A stretch of DNA of 64,000 bases from Lotus japonicus (lineage: Eukaryota > Streptophyta > Magnoliopsida > Fabales > Fabaceae). A program made the translations under genes and the position numbers. Below the pieces are notes generated by a model. It saw nothing but the letters and a program-made list of their open reading frames with translations, did not search any database and had not been told where the DNA came from. The DNA lies in NCBI RefSeq assembly GCF_012489685.1, contig NC_080046.1:38217176-38281175 (forward strand). Direction: 5' to 3'. Within the stretch, counting starts at the first letter, position 1, and each line of letters begins with the position of its first letter. This document shows positions 11,424 to 21,560 of this stretch, piece by piece.

Positions 11424-11674
11424 ACTGTAGGACGTTCCAGGCAGGACCGTCTGACAACAAGATGAAGGGCAAGCTTCCTGCCATGGTCAGAGGGGAAAAG
11501 AAACAAGTGTCATGTTACAGATGCGGGGAGATTGGGCACTACTCCACGAAATGCCCGAAGGGGAAGCCGAGGTGTTTCAAGTGTGATCTACCAGGACATC
11601 TGGCCAACAACTGCAAGACACCCAAGGTTGAGCCGTTTGTTAACACCGTAAGGGGGAAAGCGCCCTGCTGCTGA
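11414..11674 (+). pseudogene. gag remnant of element B, zinc-knuckle part
   Basis: It encodes two CCHC knuckles, CYRCGEIGHYSTKC and CFKCDLPGHLANNC, separated by about five residues as in A, C and F. The frame then breaks near 11,665 but continues recognisably as a VYIMDGEGAEG segment to about 11,775, where the protease DSG region is replaced by LSHSG, as in C. Confidence 0.8.
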
Positions 11675-11759
11675 AGGAAGGGTTTATATCATGGACGGTG
11701 AAGGAGCTGAGGGATTAACCAGAGGAGAGCGCAATAACGATGGTAACCTTCTAACTATT

Positions 11760-13395
11760 CTTTCTCATTCCGGTATATAATACGCTTCAATACTCTCGTA
11801 ACGTGTGCAACACACCTAACTTGCCTTTACTGTCGAGCTTTGACTTTATAGTTATTACGCCTAATAATACCTTATTTGACCGTTGCTCGTGTTTAAACTA
11901 TAGAAGTTACACGAGATTTAGAATAACGCGTTAAGCCTAGAAAAGTAGTCTTGCACCGATGTGTTTAACAAAGAAGCTAGAAGATGAAGGATGAATCTCA
12001 GGGAGATTCCGTATGGATAGTATATGTATGGTGTCGGGAGTGTGTAGTTCCGTAGCGGCATCATTGAGGATTTAATATGAAGATCTCTGTGACTACTGGA
12101 TGTTAGGAACTCATCGACTGTTCCAGTGGGTTTTTCTAAATCTTCACCTTCGATGTATTAGGCCTGATCAACTTAATATTGAGGGGGTGATATTCGGAAT
12201 CAGAACTGGCAATGGACTTTGATAGATGGATTGGTAAGATTAATTTGATTGGATCGAGGATTAGTTGAGTTGGGAAGTAAAGTTCTTGTTAAGTAATTGA
12301 TCTCCTTTGGGGAGGAGTTATAGTTTATGAAATGGATATTCATTTAAGAAGTATTGAAGAATTAAAGGACATTTGAGGTCCAAACTTGGTGAAAGTTTAG
12401 GTTTTAAGTCTATGAATTCTTGTCTCAAGTGCGTAGGAATCAAGGTTTGTCAGGTTTTGATCAAGAGACTAAGTATCGGATTGATTGGAGGACGATCTAG
12501 TTACGGAAATAAAGAGTTAGTATTAAGATGAATACTTGAGGTTGTTATATGTGGACAAATTTCTTAGAGTCTAAGAGTGAATGGAACTTGGTTATGGATT
12601 CCGATATTGCATGCTGGGGTTAGCAAGTGAATTTCACTAAGTTAAGTGAGGATTTAAGGGTTAAGATTGACCTTGGGAGGTGAAAATCATGTTCGAATCA
12701 GAGATTTAGTGGTGTTGGCATTAATGATTGTAGTTAAACCTCCGAATGTTGAGGGATCGGATGATAAAATGACTAGTTAAGTTTCCTGAGGTACAGCTAT
12801 GGTTTGATCTTCTAGGGAATAAGTTCGGATTTGGGGGAAGTGTTAAGGATTTTAGGTGATTGTAAAGTGGGTTGTGAATAAGTGAAGGTTGGTTTTATGG
12901 TTCAAGTAAGGGAAGTCTCGAAAAAGGGGAGATGACAATAATGGATTGTAAGATATTAAGATGGCGATTAGCTTATAAGTTGCTGATGAATGGATGTTAA
13001 AAGGGATTGGGTCTAGCGATGCACAAGGTATTAAGACTCACGTCGAGTTTTACTCTGAGTGATGACTAAGTAGAAGATTGATTTCATGGTGCGAATGAGG
13101 ATAGTTACGAAGTTGGAATCGACGTTAATGGACTAGTAGATTCCAAGGGAATAGTTCGTCTATGAGTTATAGAGCGATCGAGTTAAGTTTTGAATCATGA
13201 GTGGAGATCACGAGGACAGGTTGAACATTCACTCTGGAATGCCAGAGGTGTACTGATTTTAAGCAGAATTTTTGGACGAACAAAAGTAAAGGATCAAGTG
13301 GTTAAGGTTGTGCAATTGCACGTAGCGTCAACCAATGTTATTTCCAACATAGAACCGACACGAGTGGTCGAGCAGGACGACATAGAGCTTAAAGT
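11760..13395 (+). other. stop-rich internal block shared by elements B and C
   Basis: No coding frame survives. The block aligns by eye with C 45290-46330: both continue from LTILSHS into the same non-coding text, including GATTCCGTATGGATAGTATA and TGTGTAGTTCCGTAGCG. It ends with a short relic of the polyprotein tail ([11 protein letters not shown], 13360-13393). It replaces protease, RT and most of RNase H found in A and F. Confidence 0.7.
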
Positions 13396-15079
13396 ACTTG
13401 TTTGACCAGAAGGAGTTGAACATGAGACAACGACGCTGGATGGAATTTCTCAAGGATTACGATTTTACCTTACAATACCATCCTGGAAAGGCTAATGTCG
13501 TTGCTGATGCATTGAGCAGGAAGATGCATCTCTCATCAATGATGGTTAAGGAGCTGCAACTGCTGGAACAATTTTGAGATTTGAGCTTAGATGTGAGAGC
13601 ATCTGAGGGAGAACTGAAGTTTGGGATGATCAAGATCACCAATGGTTTGATGGAAGAAATCCGAGACCAACAGTTACAAGATGAATTTTTACTCGGAAAA
13701 TAAGAATTTAGTAATTCAGGGTAAGGACCCGGAATTCAAGGTAGGGAGTGACAATATCCTGCGATGCAAGGATAGAGTGTGCGTACCTAACAACCCTGAC
13801 TTAAGGAGGTTGATTATGGACGAAGGTCACAAAAGCAAGTTGAGCATTCACCCTGGAAGGAAAAAGATGTATCAGGACTTGAAGGTGAATTTTTGGTGGC
13901 CAGGGATGAAGAGACAAGTGGCAGGATATGTAGCTGCATGTTTAATCTGTCAGAAGGTGAAGGTGGAACATCAGAAATCTTCAGGTATGCTACAGAGCTT
14001 GGATGTACCTCAATGGAAATGGGATAGCATATCGATGGATTTTGTCGTGGCGTTGCCAAGAACTCAAAAAGGATATGATTCGATTTGGGTAGTCGTGGAT
14101 CGATTGACTAAGTCGGCTCATTTCATACCTATGAGAACTACGTACAACGTGGATAAGCTATCGGAGATTTATATAGCTGAGATTGTGCGACTTCATGGAG
14201 TGCCAACAAGTATCGTTTCCGATAGAGACCCGAAGTTTACTTCACATTTGTGGGGAGCTATTCATAATGCTTCGGGAACGAGGCTGAGATTCAGTTCTGC
14301 TTATCATCCACAGACTGATGGGCAAACTGAGAGAGAACTATCCAATCATTGGAGGATTTGCTACGAGCTTGCGTGTTAGACAACAAGGGCAGTTGGGATA
14401 CCCTATTGCCACTGATTGAGTTCACATACAATAACAGTTTTCATACGACCATAGGCATGGCACCGTATGAGGCTTTGTATGGCCGCAAGTGTAGAACACC
14501 TTTATGTTGGTATCAAGATGGAGAGAATTTGTTAGTAGGACCGGAACTTCTGCAACAGACGACTGAGAAGATTAAACAGATCAGAGAGAAGATGAAGGCT
14601 TCTCAGAGTAGACAGAAGAGCTATGCAGATCAAAGGCGCAGAACCCTGGAATTTGAAGAAGGAGATCATGTGTTTCTGCGAATTACTCAGACTACAGGAG
14701 TTGGTCGAGCAATCAAGTCAAGAAAGCTACGCCAAAGTTCATTGGACCTTATCAGATTACTCGTCGTGTAGGACCGGTAGCTTATCAGATCGCACTACCG
14801 CTTTTTCTATCAAACATTCACAATGTATTCCATGTGTCACAACTGAGGAAGTATATTGCTGATCCGACGCACGTCATCGAGCTGGATGACATTGAGTTGA
14901 AGGATAACTTGTCTTTCGAGACACCGCCAATCAGCATTGGTGACACAAGGATAAAGCAGTTGAGGGGAAAAGAGATCGAGTTAGTGAAGCTTATTTGGAA
15001 CAAGGACACCGGCGATGCGACGTGGGAGCTGAAGGAAAAGATCAAGGAACAGTACCCAGAACTTTTTACTGACCCTTAA
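13396..15079 (+). pseudogene. RNase H tail and integrase of element B, broken
   Basis: It starts abruptly at the [14 protein letters not shown] segment, late in RNase H, and runs through the integrase HHCC finger, the D,D-35-E core ([19 protein letters not shown]) and the chromodomain-like tail ending ELFTDP. Lesions: TGA near 13576, TAA near 13700, a frameshift near 14330 inside the integrase core, and another near 14730. Frames used are 13681-14379, 14349-14771 and 14834-15079. The downstream part is close to F in sequence. Confidence 0.88.
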
Positions 15080-15094
15080 GTTTCGAGGTCGAAA

Positions 15095-15116
15095 CTTTCT
15101 TTTTGGAGGGTAGTAA
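15095..15116 (+). other. polypurine tract of element B
   Basis: TTTTTGGAGGGTAGTAA immediately precedes the TGTAAGGCCC start of the 3' LTR. Confidence 0.7.
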
Positions 15117-15791
15117 TGTAAGGCCCAAGTTTTAACGCTTTGGATAAGTGAATAAAATAAAAGAGTTTATTTGATTAAGATAAATTTGGGAAGGAAAAAG
15201 GTTCAGGAAAAGTCCAAGAATTTATCGAAAAACCGATAAGAGTTATAGCACGACTAACATACGCTTAATCCTAGGTCAAAGGTATTAGTGAATAGTTAAT
15301 TTACGCTTAGGGACACGATGGAAACTAATTCCAAAAATCCTCAGAGAAATGTTAGAACTTCTCTTTTCCGTCCTTAAACAATTATTTCGATGCGAAATTC
15401 TGGAAAGTACGAACGTCAAATTCCAATTCTCGAAAGTTTGCCGAAACAGAATCCCTGATAGTTCGAGAAACCTAAGATCGACAGACGATGAAGACTTTTT
15501 CTATTGGGAGCTGCAAATGAAGATTCCACCCGCGTTCCCCTATTTCTCTCGTCATTCCTAATCTTTCTTCAGAAGGAAGTTTTCTCATCCGACGATCACT
15601 GCAAAAAGTAGTTTTTCGGGATAAACCGACTTACACCGACTTATGCCGATTTTGGATCTTTTGGTTTAATTCCAAGAATCCTGTTTTGAGTTCTGGAATT
15701 CTGTCGCCAGAACCTATCTTAGAATGCGCAGAGGAACGCGCAGGAAAAATCGGAATCGCAAAAAAATCATTTTTCCGCTTTTTCCAAAACC

Positions 15792-15799
15792 TATAAATA
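15792..15799 (+). promoter_or_regulatory. TATA box of element B LTR
   Basis: CCTATAAATAG about 675 bp into the LTR. The predicted first exon down to GAG/GTAGGT near 15940 contains no ATG. Confidence 0.7.
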
Positions 15800-16602
15800 G
15801 CTTGAAAATTAGATTTTTGCAAAAAAATACCCATTTTCCCTCCCCCAAAACCGTGAGCAGCTAGAGAGAAAGAGAGGATCCGGATTTTCGCGAATCTTTG
15901 CCCGTTTTCTTCACCGATCGTTGCTAATCGAAGACCTTGAGGTAGGTAAACTATATCTCACTTCTGATCGTCAGATCTGTCGACTTTTTCTAAGTTTTTC
16001 TGAGCTCAAAGTTTGGAGCTTTTTGTAAAATTGTCCAAATAGCTTGATTTCAGTGTCTAAACTTCTTCCCTGCATGCTCCTGAGCGTGTTCTGCGGATTA
16101 GATTTTGTCAAATGTCGACGAAATGCCGCCGGGATCAACTTCTACCTTAAATACCCATTTTTCGGTAAAGTCGCAACCTTTAAGCTCTAATCTATCGACT
16201 TGGCTTAGTGCTAGTAGGATTTGTCGTCATAAACGTCGTTGTGGACGTCTCCATCCAATCTGTTTTTCAAAAATCCAATTTTGAAATTTTGAGCTAAAAA
16301 TAATGACCAAACTACCCCTATATCAGTTTTCGATCCGAAAATTTTTCCGAGCTTAGAACCGTCTTAGTTACGGCGTATGTTAACCTAGGAACCAAGTTTG
16401 ATCGAAGAAAAATCGACCCTCCCAATTAAGGAAAGTGGCCGAGAGCTATACCAAGGGGGGGAGGAAATCCGACTTTTTCGAAAACTTGTCTTAACGCGTT
16501 AGATTGTCGTACCACAGAGTTTGTAATGTACCGTGTAACCCTAGGACTTATTGCTTGCTGAGTTTCTGACTCAATGTGTTGATTTCTGTGATTTGGCTTA
16601 AG

Positions 16603-16680
16603 GTTCTTTTGAGGAGTTTCCTGGAGATCAAGGCGAGGAACGTGAAGGAGGTTGTGAGGAAAACGCTGGAGGAGTTACAG
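16603..16680 (+). other. conserved 78-bp block with splice-like borders (element B LTR)
   Basis: Preceded by GGCTTAAG and followed by GTGAGGGC, giving CAG/GTGAGG, a strong donor. Exactly 78 bp, no ATG, open in two frames. In the frame ending in the complete CAG codon it reads VLLRSF...VKE...LEELQ, resembling the A and F blocks without gaps. Confidence 0.55.
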
Positions 16681-17278
16681 GTGAGGGCTACTCTCTGAAT
16701 TACTAGATAATGCTTTAGGTGTCGATGAAATTCGACTTGATTTATGTGTTATGCACCTAATTGCTAAATGTCTGAAATGATTTCTGAGGCTTCGGCCGAA
16801 CTTGTTGAGTACTTGATGCCATGATATTGTGTGCTAAATGATTCACATGCTATGTGCTACATGGTTAACTTAGGATGTGTTGGAATATGCTGTTTATGCC
16901 TATTGGTTGAGCTGTTTCATTGATGCTATTCCACTCGTGCCTATGTTTCTGGAAAGTGAGGATTACGGGCAAGTCATGCCGAATTTTTATGAGATTTTGA
17001 GAGAGTTTTAAAGGACGAACGGAGTTCGGACCTTGTTATGTTTTAATGGATCGAGACCTTCTCAGGGAATTATTTGAGATTATGGGATCTCTGAAAACTC
17101 TTAGGAAGTATTATAAGATTAAAATGAAAACTATTTCATCACGGAAAAACTCATAAGACATTAATCAACTTCTAAATACTTTGAACAATAATAATAATCT
17201 TAGATAAGAGCTTAGAGCCTGAATATTAGTTTGGGAAATACGAGAAGCGTCGTCGAGTCCAAGTTTTGAGGAACTAAC

Positions 17279-17450
17279 AAGTTTTCGAGTATGTTGATAC
17301 TCTTTTCGCTCGATGAGCAGTTTAATGTTTGGCTATCTAAAGTTTAGCCGGAGACTATAAGTTTCCAAGTACTTCGGTACCTTTTCGCTCGATGAGCAGT
17401 TTATTGATTGGCTATCTAAAGTTTAGCCGGGAACCATGAGTTCCAAAGTA
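17279..17450 (+). repeat. two-copy tandem repeat in element B LTR
   Basis: Two imperfect units share CTTTTCGCTCGATGAGCAG and GGCTATCTAAAGTTTAGCCGG, the second part a hairpin-like inverted repeat. F has related units at the same LTR position. Confidence 0.75.
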
Positions 17451-18127
17451 CATTCTTCTTCTTTTTGATTAATTCATTTTGTCGCAGAATCGACGTTTGC
17501 CTTAGGGTAGGCTTTTTAGAGACAATAAGTTAGCTAGAACACGTGACGACGTGTCGAGTGAGGTCGGAGACGTTGTTTGGCTAATCACTTGCATTCATGC
17601 ACTCATTTTGAGGTTAATACACGGCGGATTACCGGACCTCGGTGGATTCCAAAATGGTCATAAGACCCGGATTTCCATATTTAGGACACTACGGTGGTCC
17701 TCAGTAGCAGACGGAATGGCAGACCTACGGGTTCACTGCTGATCTGACTACTTTTGTGTGGTGTAAGAGACGCCCGAGCGGAATGGTCCCACTTTGGCCG
17801 GTGTTAGGGCTGACTCGATGGTGTCCATCCTTTTTCCGGAATGCATTTTGTTACCCAGCATTGCATTTCATGCAACATACATGCTGACTTAGTTGCTGAG
17901 TGTGGTTGGTACCTGTTTATCCTACTTGAGGCATGCTAATTGTTATTATGATCTTTATATTCATTGTGATATATGCAACCCTAGGATGTTATCCCTAGTC
18001 GTATGAGCCTGAGAGGCTAAATAATTATTACCCTATATATCTGGTTTTATTATTTATATAATTCTTTGGAGTTGACCCTCGCGTCTTCTGTGTGTGTTTG
18101 GGCGGACTACGCCATTGTCAGTTGAGT

Positions 18128-18574
18128 ATGGCGGACTGGTACGAGACGGTCGTCCCTTCGGGGGGGACCAGGTTTGAGATGTTGGACCAAGACACCCCGG
18201 GCTCATGGGTGGTCGACCCCGCTGGCCACCGAGCTATCTATTCGGGGCGAATAATGGAGGATCGCATTGACCGGATACCAAGCCTGACGCACAGAGTTTG
18301 GAGGCACTACACTATCAGCTTCAACTTGCCACCGGGTGTACACTGCGGACCTGGACTGGGAGTGCCACCACCACCGTCGCCTTCGGACGACGTCTACCCC
18401 TCGGAGGAGGTGCCTGTGGGAGGGACTTCTTCAGGCACTAGTTCACCCACTGTCGCGGCTGCTATAGACTTGGGATCGGGTGCAGAACCCGCTCGACCAA
18501 CTGTGGAGACCGATGCAGTCATCGACATAGTCGTCTTGGATTTAGATTCAGACGACGATCTTGGGGATGCATAG
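18128..18574 (+). CDS. LTR-embedded ORF of element B (unrecognised conserved protein)
   Basis: From the ATG at 18128 (MADWY) the frame is open for 148 codons. It is roughly two-thirds identical by eye to the F ORF: PSGGTRFE, the GSWVVDPAGHRAIY block, GRIMED, SFNLPPGVHCGPG, a Pro/Ser/acidic linker and the tail DAVIDIVVLDLDSDDD. The expected first ATG, placed right after GTCAG in A and F, is TTG here at 18122. Unlike the A copies it has no frameshift or stop. No membrane segment or signal peptide is evident. Function unknown. Confidence 0.6.
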   Translation: MADWYETVVPSGGTRFEMLDQDTPGSWVVDPAGHRAIYSGRIMEDRIDRIPSLTHRVWRHYTISFNLPPGVHCGPGLGVPPPPSPSDDVYPSEEVPVGGTSSGTSSPTVAAAIDLGSGAEPARPTVETDAVIDIVVLDLDSDDDLGDA

Positions 18575-19033
18575 TTGGGATTAGTGTAGGAGTAGCGTCT
18601 TGGCTCTGATGTTCAGTCTTTCGTTTTGGGCAGGGTAGGTCCCCGACCTTTAGCTTTTCTTGGGGTTCTCTTTACGGAAATCACAGAGAGTTGGTTGGAC
18701 TAAGAGGTCTTGTTTTAGGCCATCTGGGCTAACTCATTCTCATATTGAGGGATAGTGTTGCGGACACTTGACTTTTCTTTTGGTTTGTACTTTTGCCTTC
18801 GGGCGTTACTTTCTTCTGTCACCCGTCGCTTGAGGTTACTCGCGATGTGGCTGGTACTAGTGTGGGCATGTATATATTTACGTAGATGTATATTAGTTCT
18901 CTTTTACCTTTTGTCGAGAAGTTTATTTACCTTCAGTCTTTCATTTTATTATCGAAAAAAAATAATTCACGTTTTCCGCATTAAGTATTTCTTTTGGTTA
19001 CGAAAGTGACGCCACCGAAATCGGGGTGTTACA

Positions 19034-19393
19034 GGATACATGATAATAAGTGCATGTGTGACAAGAGAGATAGAGAGAAAAAATCGTGTTTGGGAGCGTC
19101 AGTATGTTAGAAATATAATATAAAATCATTCAAGTATCCCTTAGCCAATAACTTCATAATTGGTTATTTAATATGGTATCATACCTTTTATTTTAAAAGA
19201 TGGTGTCATAACCTTTTTGTAATCAAGTGGTATAAAGTTCATCTTTGCCTTCTCATTATTTTAATAAAAATGTTATACCGACGTGTGATCTATCAATCAG
19301 AGCTATACCAATTATTAATGAAATACTACATAGATTGAAAGACAGTAGATATTAAAAATTATTAAGGATTAGTAAGAATAAAGGACACATTAC
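19034..19393. other. AT-rich sequence between element B and the RBR exon
   Basis: No coding frame or repeat recognised. By position it would be intron downstream of the RBR RING2 exon; the next expected exon of that gene is not found here. Confidence 0.4.
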
Positions 19394-19492
19394 CTGCATT
19401 TCATGTGTTCACATCCACCACTACTTTGGACATAAAACTTGCATTGAGGACACCTCCGCCACATATTTCTTTTAGCCAAATCCAGAAACTTG
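19394..19492 (-). pseudogene. RBR E3 ubiquitin ligase, RING2 exon remnant
   Basis: The minus strand between a CCAACAG acceptor and a CAG/GTAATG donor encodes KFLDLAKRNMWRRCPQCKFY, VQ, and a GCEHMKC motif. This is the start of the RING2 (Rcat) domain of Ariadne/RBR ligases: CPQC, then the GCEHM-C pair that precedes the catalytic cysteine. The catalytic-cysteine exon is not in the window. Upstream RING1-IBR coding is at 29960-30600, with element D in between. It belongs to a degenerate gene. Confidence 0.75.
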
Positions 19493-19845
19493 CTGTTGGA
19501 AAGTTTGGGATGAACAACGCGAACACCGAGCCGAACAACAACATTGGTGGAACAGAAGAGACAAGAGCACGAACAGTACACCTTCACGAACCAGTACCTT
19601 CAATATAACAAGTTGAGTCGCGAAAATCAATTCGCTGTCCTTGAGAGTTTTATTCGGGTTTTATCCCAAACACTCTCCCAGGATTAAACAGCCTCTTCCT
19701 GTAAACTGGGTGACAGAACTGGCGAGATTAACTTAATCAGTATGCCCATAATACAATTTAGGTGGGAGAGGAAGGGAGGGGAAAAATTAGTTTTCTATTA
19801 TGTGTATTGTTGTAGTGTGTTTTTCTCATGAGGAAAGGCTTGGTA
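19493..19845. other. intron sequence flanking element D (left)
   Basis: No gene seen. It lies between the RING2 exon and element D's 5' LTR. The bases adjoining D are TGGTA here and GTATT on the right side, so a clean 5-bp duplication is not evident. Confidence 0.4.
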
Positions 19846-20222
19846 TGTGGACTGGGCGGAGCATAAAGAGTTCCATGCTCGCCCTAAACAAGGAGTCAGC
19901 CAGGCGAAGGAAGACATGGCGGGAACAGGTGGAACACTGAGGATTCTCGCCCTCCCTTTTAGGCGGACCCACAAGTCAGCTGGAAGATTCCTTTGGATTT
20001 GTCTTATATGCATAGAGATTTGGGCCCTAGTTGTCAGACCCAAATATATGAAAAGTCCATATCATGACCAATCCTCTATAAAAGGGAAGGTCATCACCTT
20101 GTACTGCAGACTTTTTGATCAATTAATGAGAATATTCCCTTTCTATTACATCATTACTTTTGTGCTCTGCTAGGGTTTGCTTTTCATTCCTCTTTCACGT
20201 AAGCTTACCTTAGGACAGAACA
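19846..20222 (+). repeat. Element D 5' LTR (377 bp)
   Basis: Starts TGTGGACTGGGCGG and ends ACAGAACA, nearly identical to 29378-29756. Confidence 0.95.
20077..20084 (+). promoter_or_regulatory. TATA box of element D 5' LTR
   Basis: CTCTATAAAAGGG, a close fit to the plant TATA consensus; the same box lies in the 3' LTR. Confidence 0.75.
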
Positions 20223-20240
20223 TTGACGCCGTCAGTGGCT
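20223..20240 (+). other. primer-binding-site region of element D
   Basis: TTGACGCCGTCAGTGGCT directly follows the LTR. Element E has TTGGCGCCGTCTGTGGGG in the same place, a form common after short plant Tat/Athila-type LTRs. I do not assign the tRNA. Confidence 0.55.
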
Positions 20241-20432
20241 CTAACCTAGATCTACCAGTGACGTAGAAGGTGAGAGTTACGATTCATGGAGACCCGTTCA
20301 TGCGGCGTGGGCCGCCGTGATCATCGCCGGAGAGGTGGTGGTCGTTAGGGCGGACGCGGCGGCGGTCGCGACAACAATCATGCCATACTTCAAGAGCAAG
20401 AGCAGGAGGCTTCCTCGGGAGGGGTTCACTCG

Positions 20433-21557
20433 GTGGCGCAGTCACCAGCGTCGCTGGTGAACTTAGCTCCGGGAAAGCCCTCAGATCTGATAGCCAAATC
20501 AGATCCAGGTGTCAGGCGACGATCAACACCACCTGAATACGTAAATCTAGAAGACCTTAAAAACAGCGTTCCGAGGAAAACACAAGAAGTAATGACGGGA
20601 ATCACTCCTGCGGCTTTGCAACAAATGTTGGATACTTTGCAAAAGGTACAAACCCAAAACGAGCAGTTACAAGCCCAAGTGGAATATTTAACTCAGAGGC
20701 AAGATTTTAAACAAGGACAACGTCTTGAGGCTGAGGACGTCGTCGAATTTCAACCTTTTGTTCTAGCCATTACCAAGGTGGACATACCAAAGCATTTGCA
20801 AACAATGGCATTAGACGCCTTTTCGGGCGACTCTGATCCCATGGAACATTTGAGATATTTTAACAACAACATGGTAATTGGTGGGGCAACGGACGCGGTG
20901 AAGTGTAGATTATTGCTAGAGCTGGGTAAGCGGGTCGAAGTTCGCGGGCCAGCCCGCAAGACCGCGGACTAGTGCGAGCTATAGCCCGGAAAATAGAGGA
21001 CCGCTAAAATGCGGGCCTACGCGGAGCGGGCCAGCGCGGGGCGGGTCAATGCGGGGCGGGCCTACGAGGGCAAAAAAGGGGGTGAGAGAGGCCAAAGCCC
21101 GCGAATCGGCCCGCGAAACCGCGGACTAGTGCGGGCTATAGCCCGGAAAATAGAGGACCGCTAAAATGCGGGCCTACACGGGGCGAGCCAACGCGGGGCG
21201 GGCTTGTGCGGGGCGAGCCCGCGCGGGGCGGGCCACCCGCGTACCCAGCTCTAATTATTGCCTTCAACATTCAAGGGAATGACGATGCAGTGGTTCATCA
21301 GACAACCGCCTTTCTCCATTGACAATTTTACAGATCTGTCTACTAAATTCTTAACTCAATTCTCCGCCAACAAAACTACAAAAGCAACCATGTTTGACCT
21401 CATCAGCATACACCAGCAGCCAGGGGAGAAGCTAAAGACCTACATGGCGCGCTTCAGTAAGATGGCTGTTCAACTGGAGGAGGATAACCCGGATGTATGC
21501 CTGGCGTCTTTCAAAAATGGTCTTAGGGCGGGGGATTTGAACCGAGATTTAACAAGG
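20433..21557 (+). pseudogene. gag of element D, split by a MITE
   Basis: The Gag frame runs to about 20908, is interrupted by a 337-bp MITE plus 8-bp duplication, and resumes at 21254 (STFKGMTMQWF). The capsid-like region spans DAFSGDSDPMEHLR to the NGLRAGDLNRDLTR segment. The frame opens at a GTG, with no ATG before about codon 46, because of an upstream TAG, so the true start is unclear. A TGA at 21558-21560 separates gag from the continuing frame PARDMMDFRARVQ. Confidence 0.85.
20917..21253. mobile_element. hAT-type MITE inserted in element D gag
   Basis: Perfect 12-bp terminal inverted repeats TAGAGCTGGGTA / TACCCAGCTCTA are flanked by a perfect 8-bp target duplication ATTATTGC (20909-20916 and 21254-21261). 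An 8-bp duplication with TAGAGCTGG-like ends fits the hAT superfamily. The 337-bp element has no transposase and is strikingly GC-rich. It holds a 57-bp direct repeat (about 20962-21018 and 21119-21175) beginning CCGCGGACTAGTGCG. Confidence 0.93.
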
Positions 21558-21560
21558 TGA

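Larger units (their letters stand above)
10857..19033 (+). mobile_element. Element B: inactivated, apparently chimeric Ty3/Gypsy retrotransposon (5' LTR missing in gap)
   Basis: Visible order: leader (matching C 44011 onward and F 60301 onward), a decayed gag with two CCHC knuckles, about 1.6 kb of stop-filled sequence shared with C, then the end of RNase H and most of integrase, a purine tract and a complete 3' LTR. Protease and RT are absent. Several nonsense codons and frameshifts are present. The five bases after the LTR are GGATA; the matching duplication would lie in the gap. Confidence 0.88.
15117..19033 (+). repeat. Element B 3' LTR (3.9 kb)
   Basis: It begins TGTAAGGCCC and ends CGGGGTGTTACA. 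It carries, in order, a TATA box, a donor-like GAG/GTAGGT near 15940, the conserved 78-bp block, a tandem repeat and the LTR ORF, co-linear with C and F. Confidence 0.92.
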
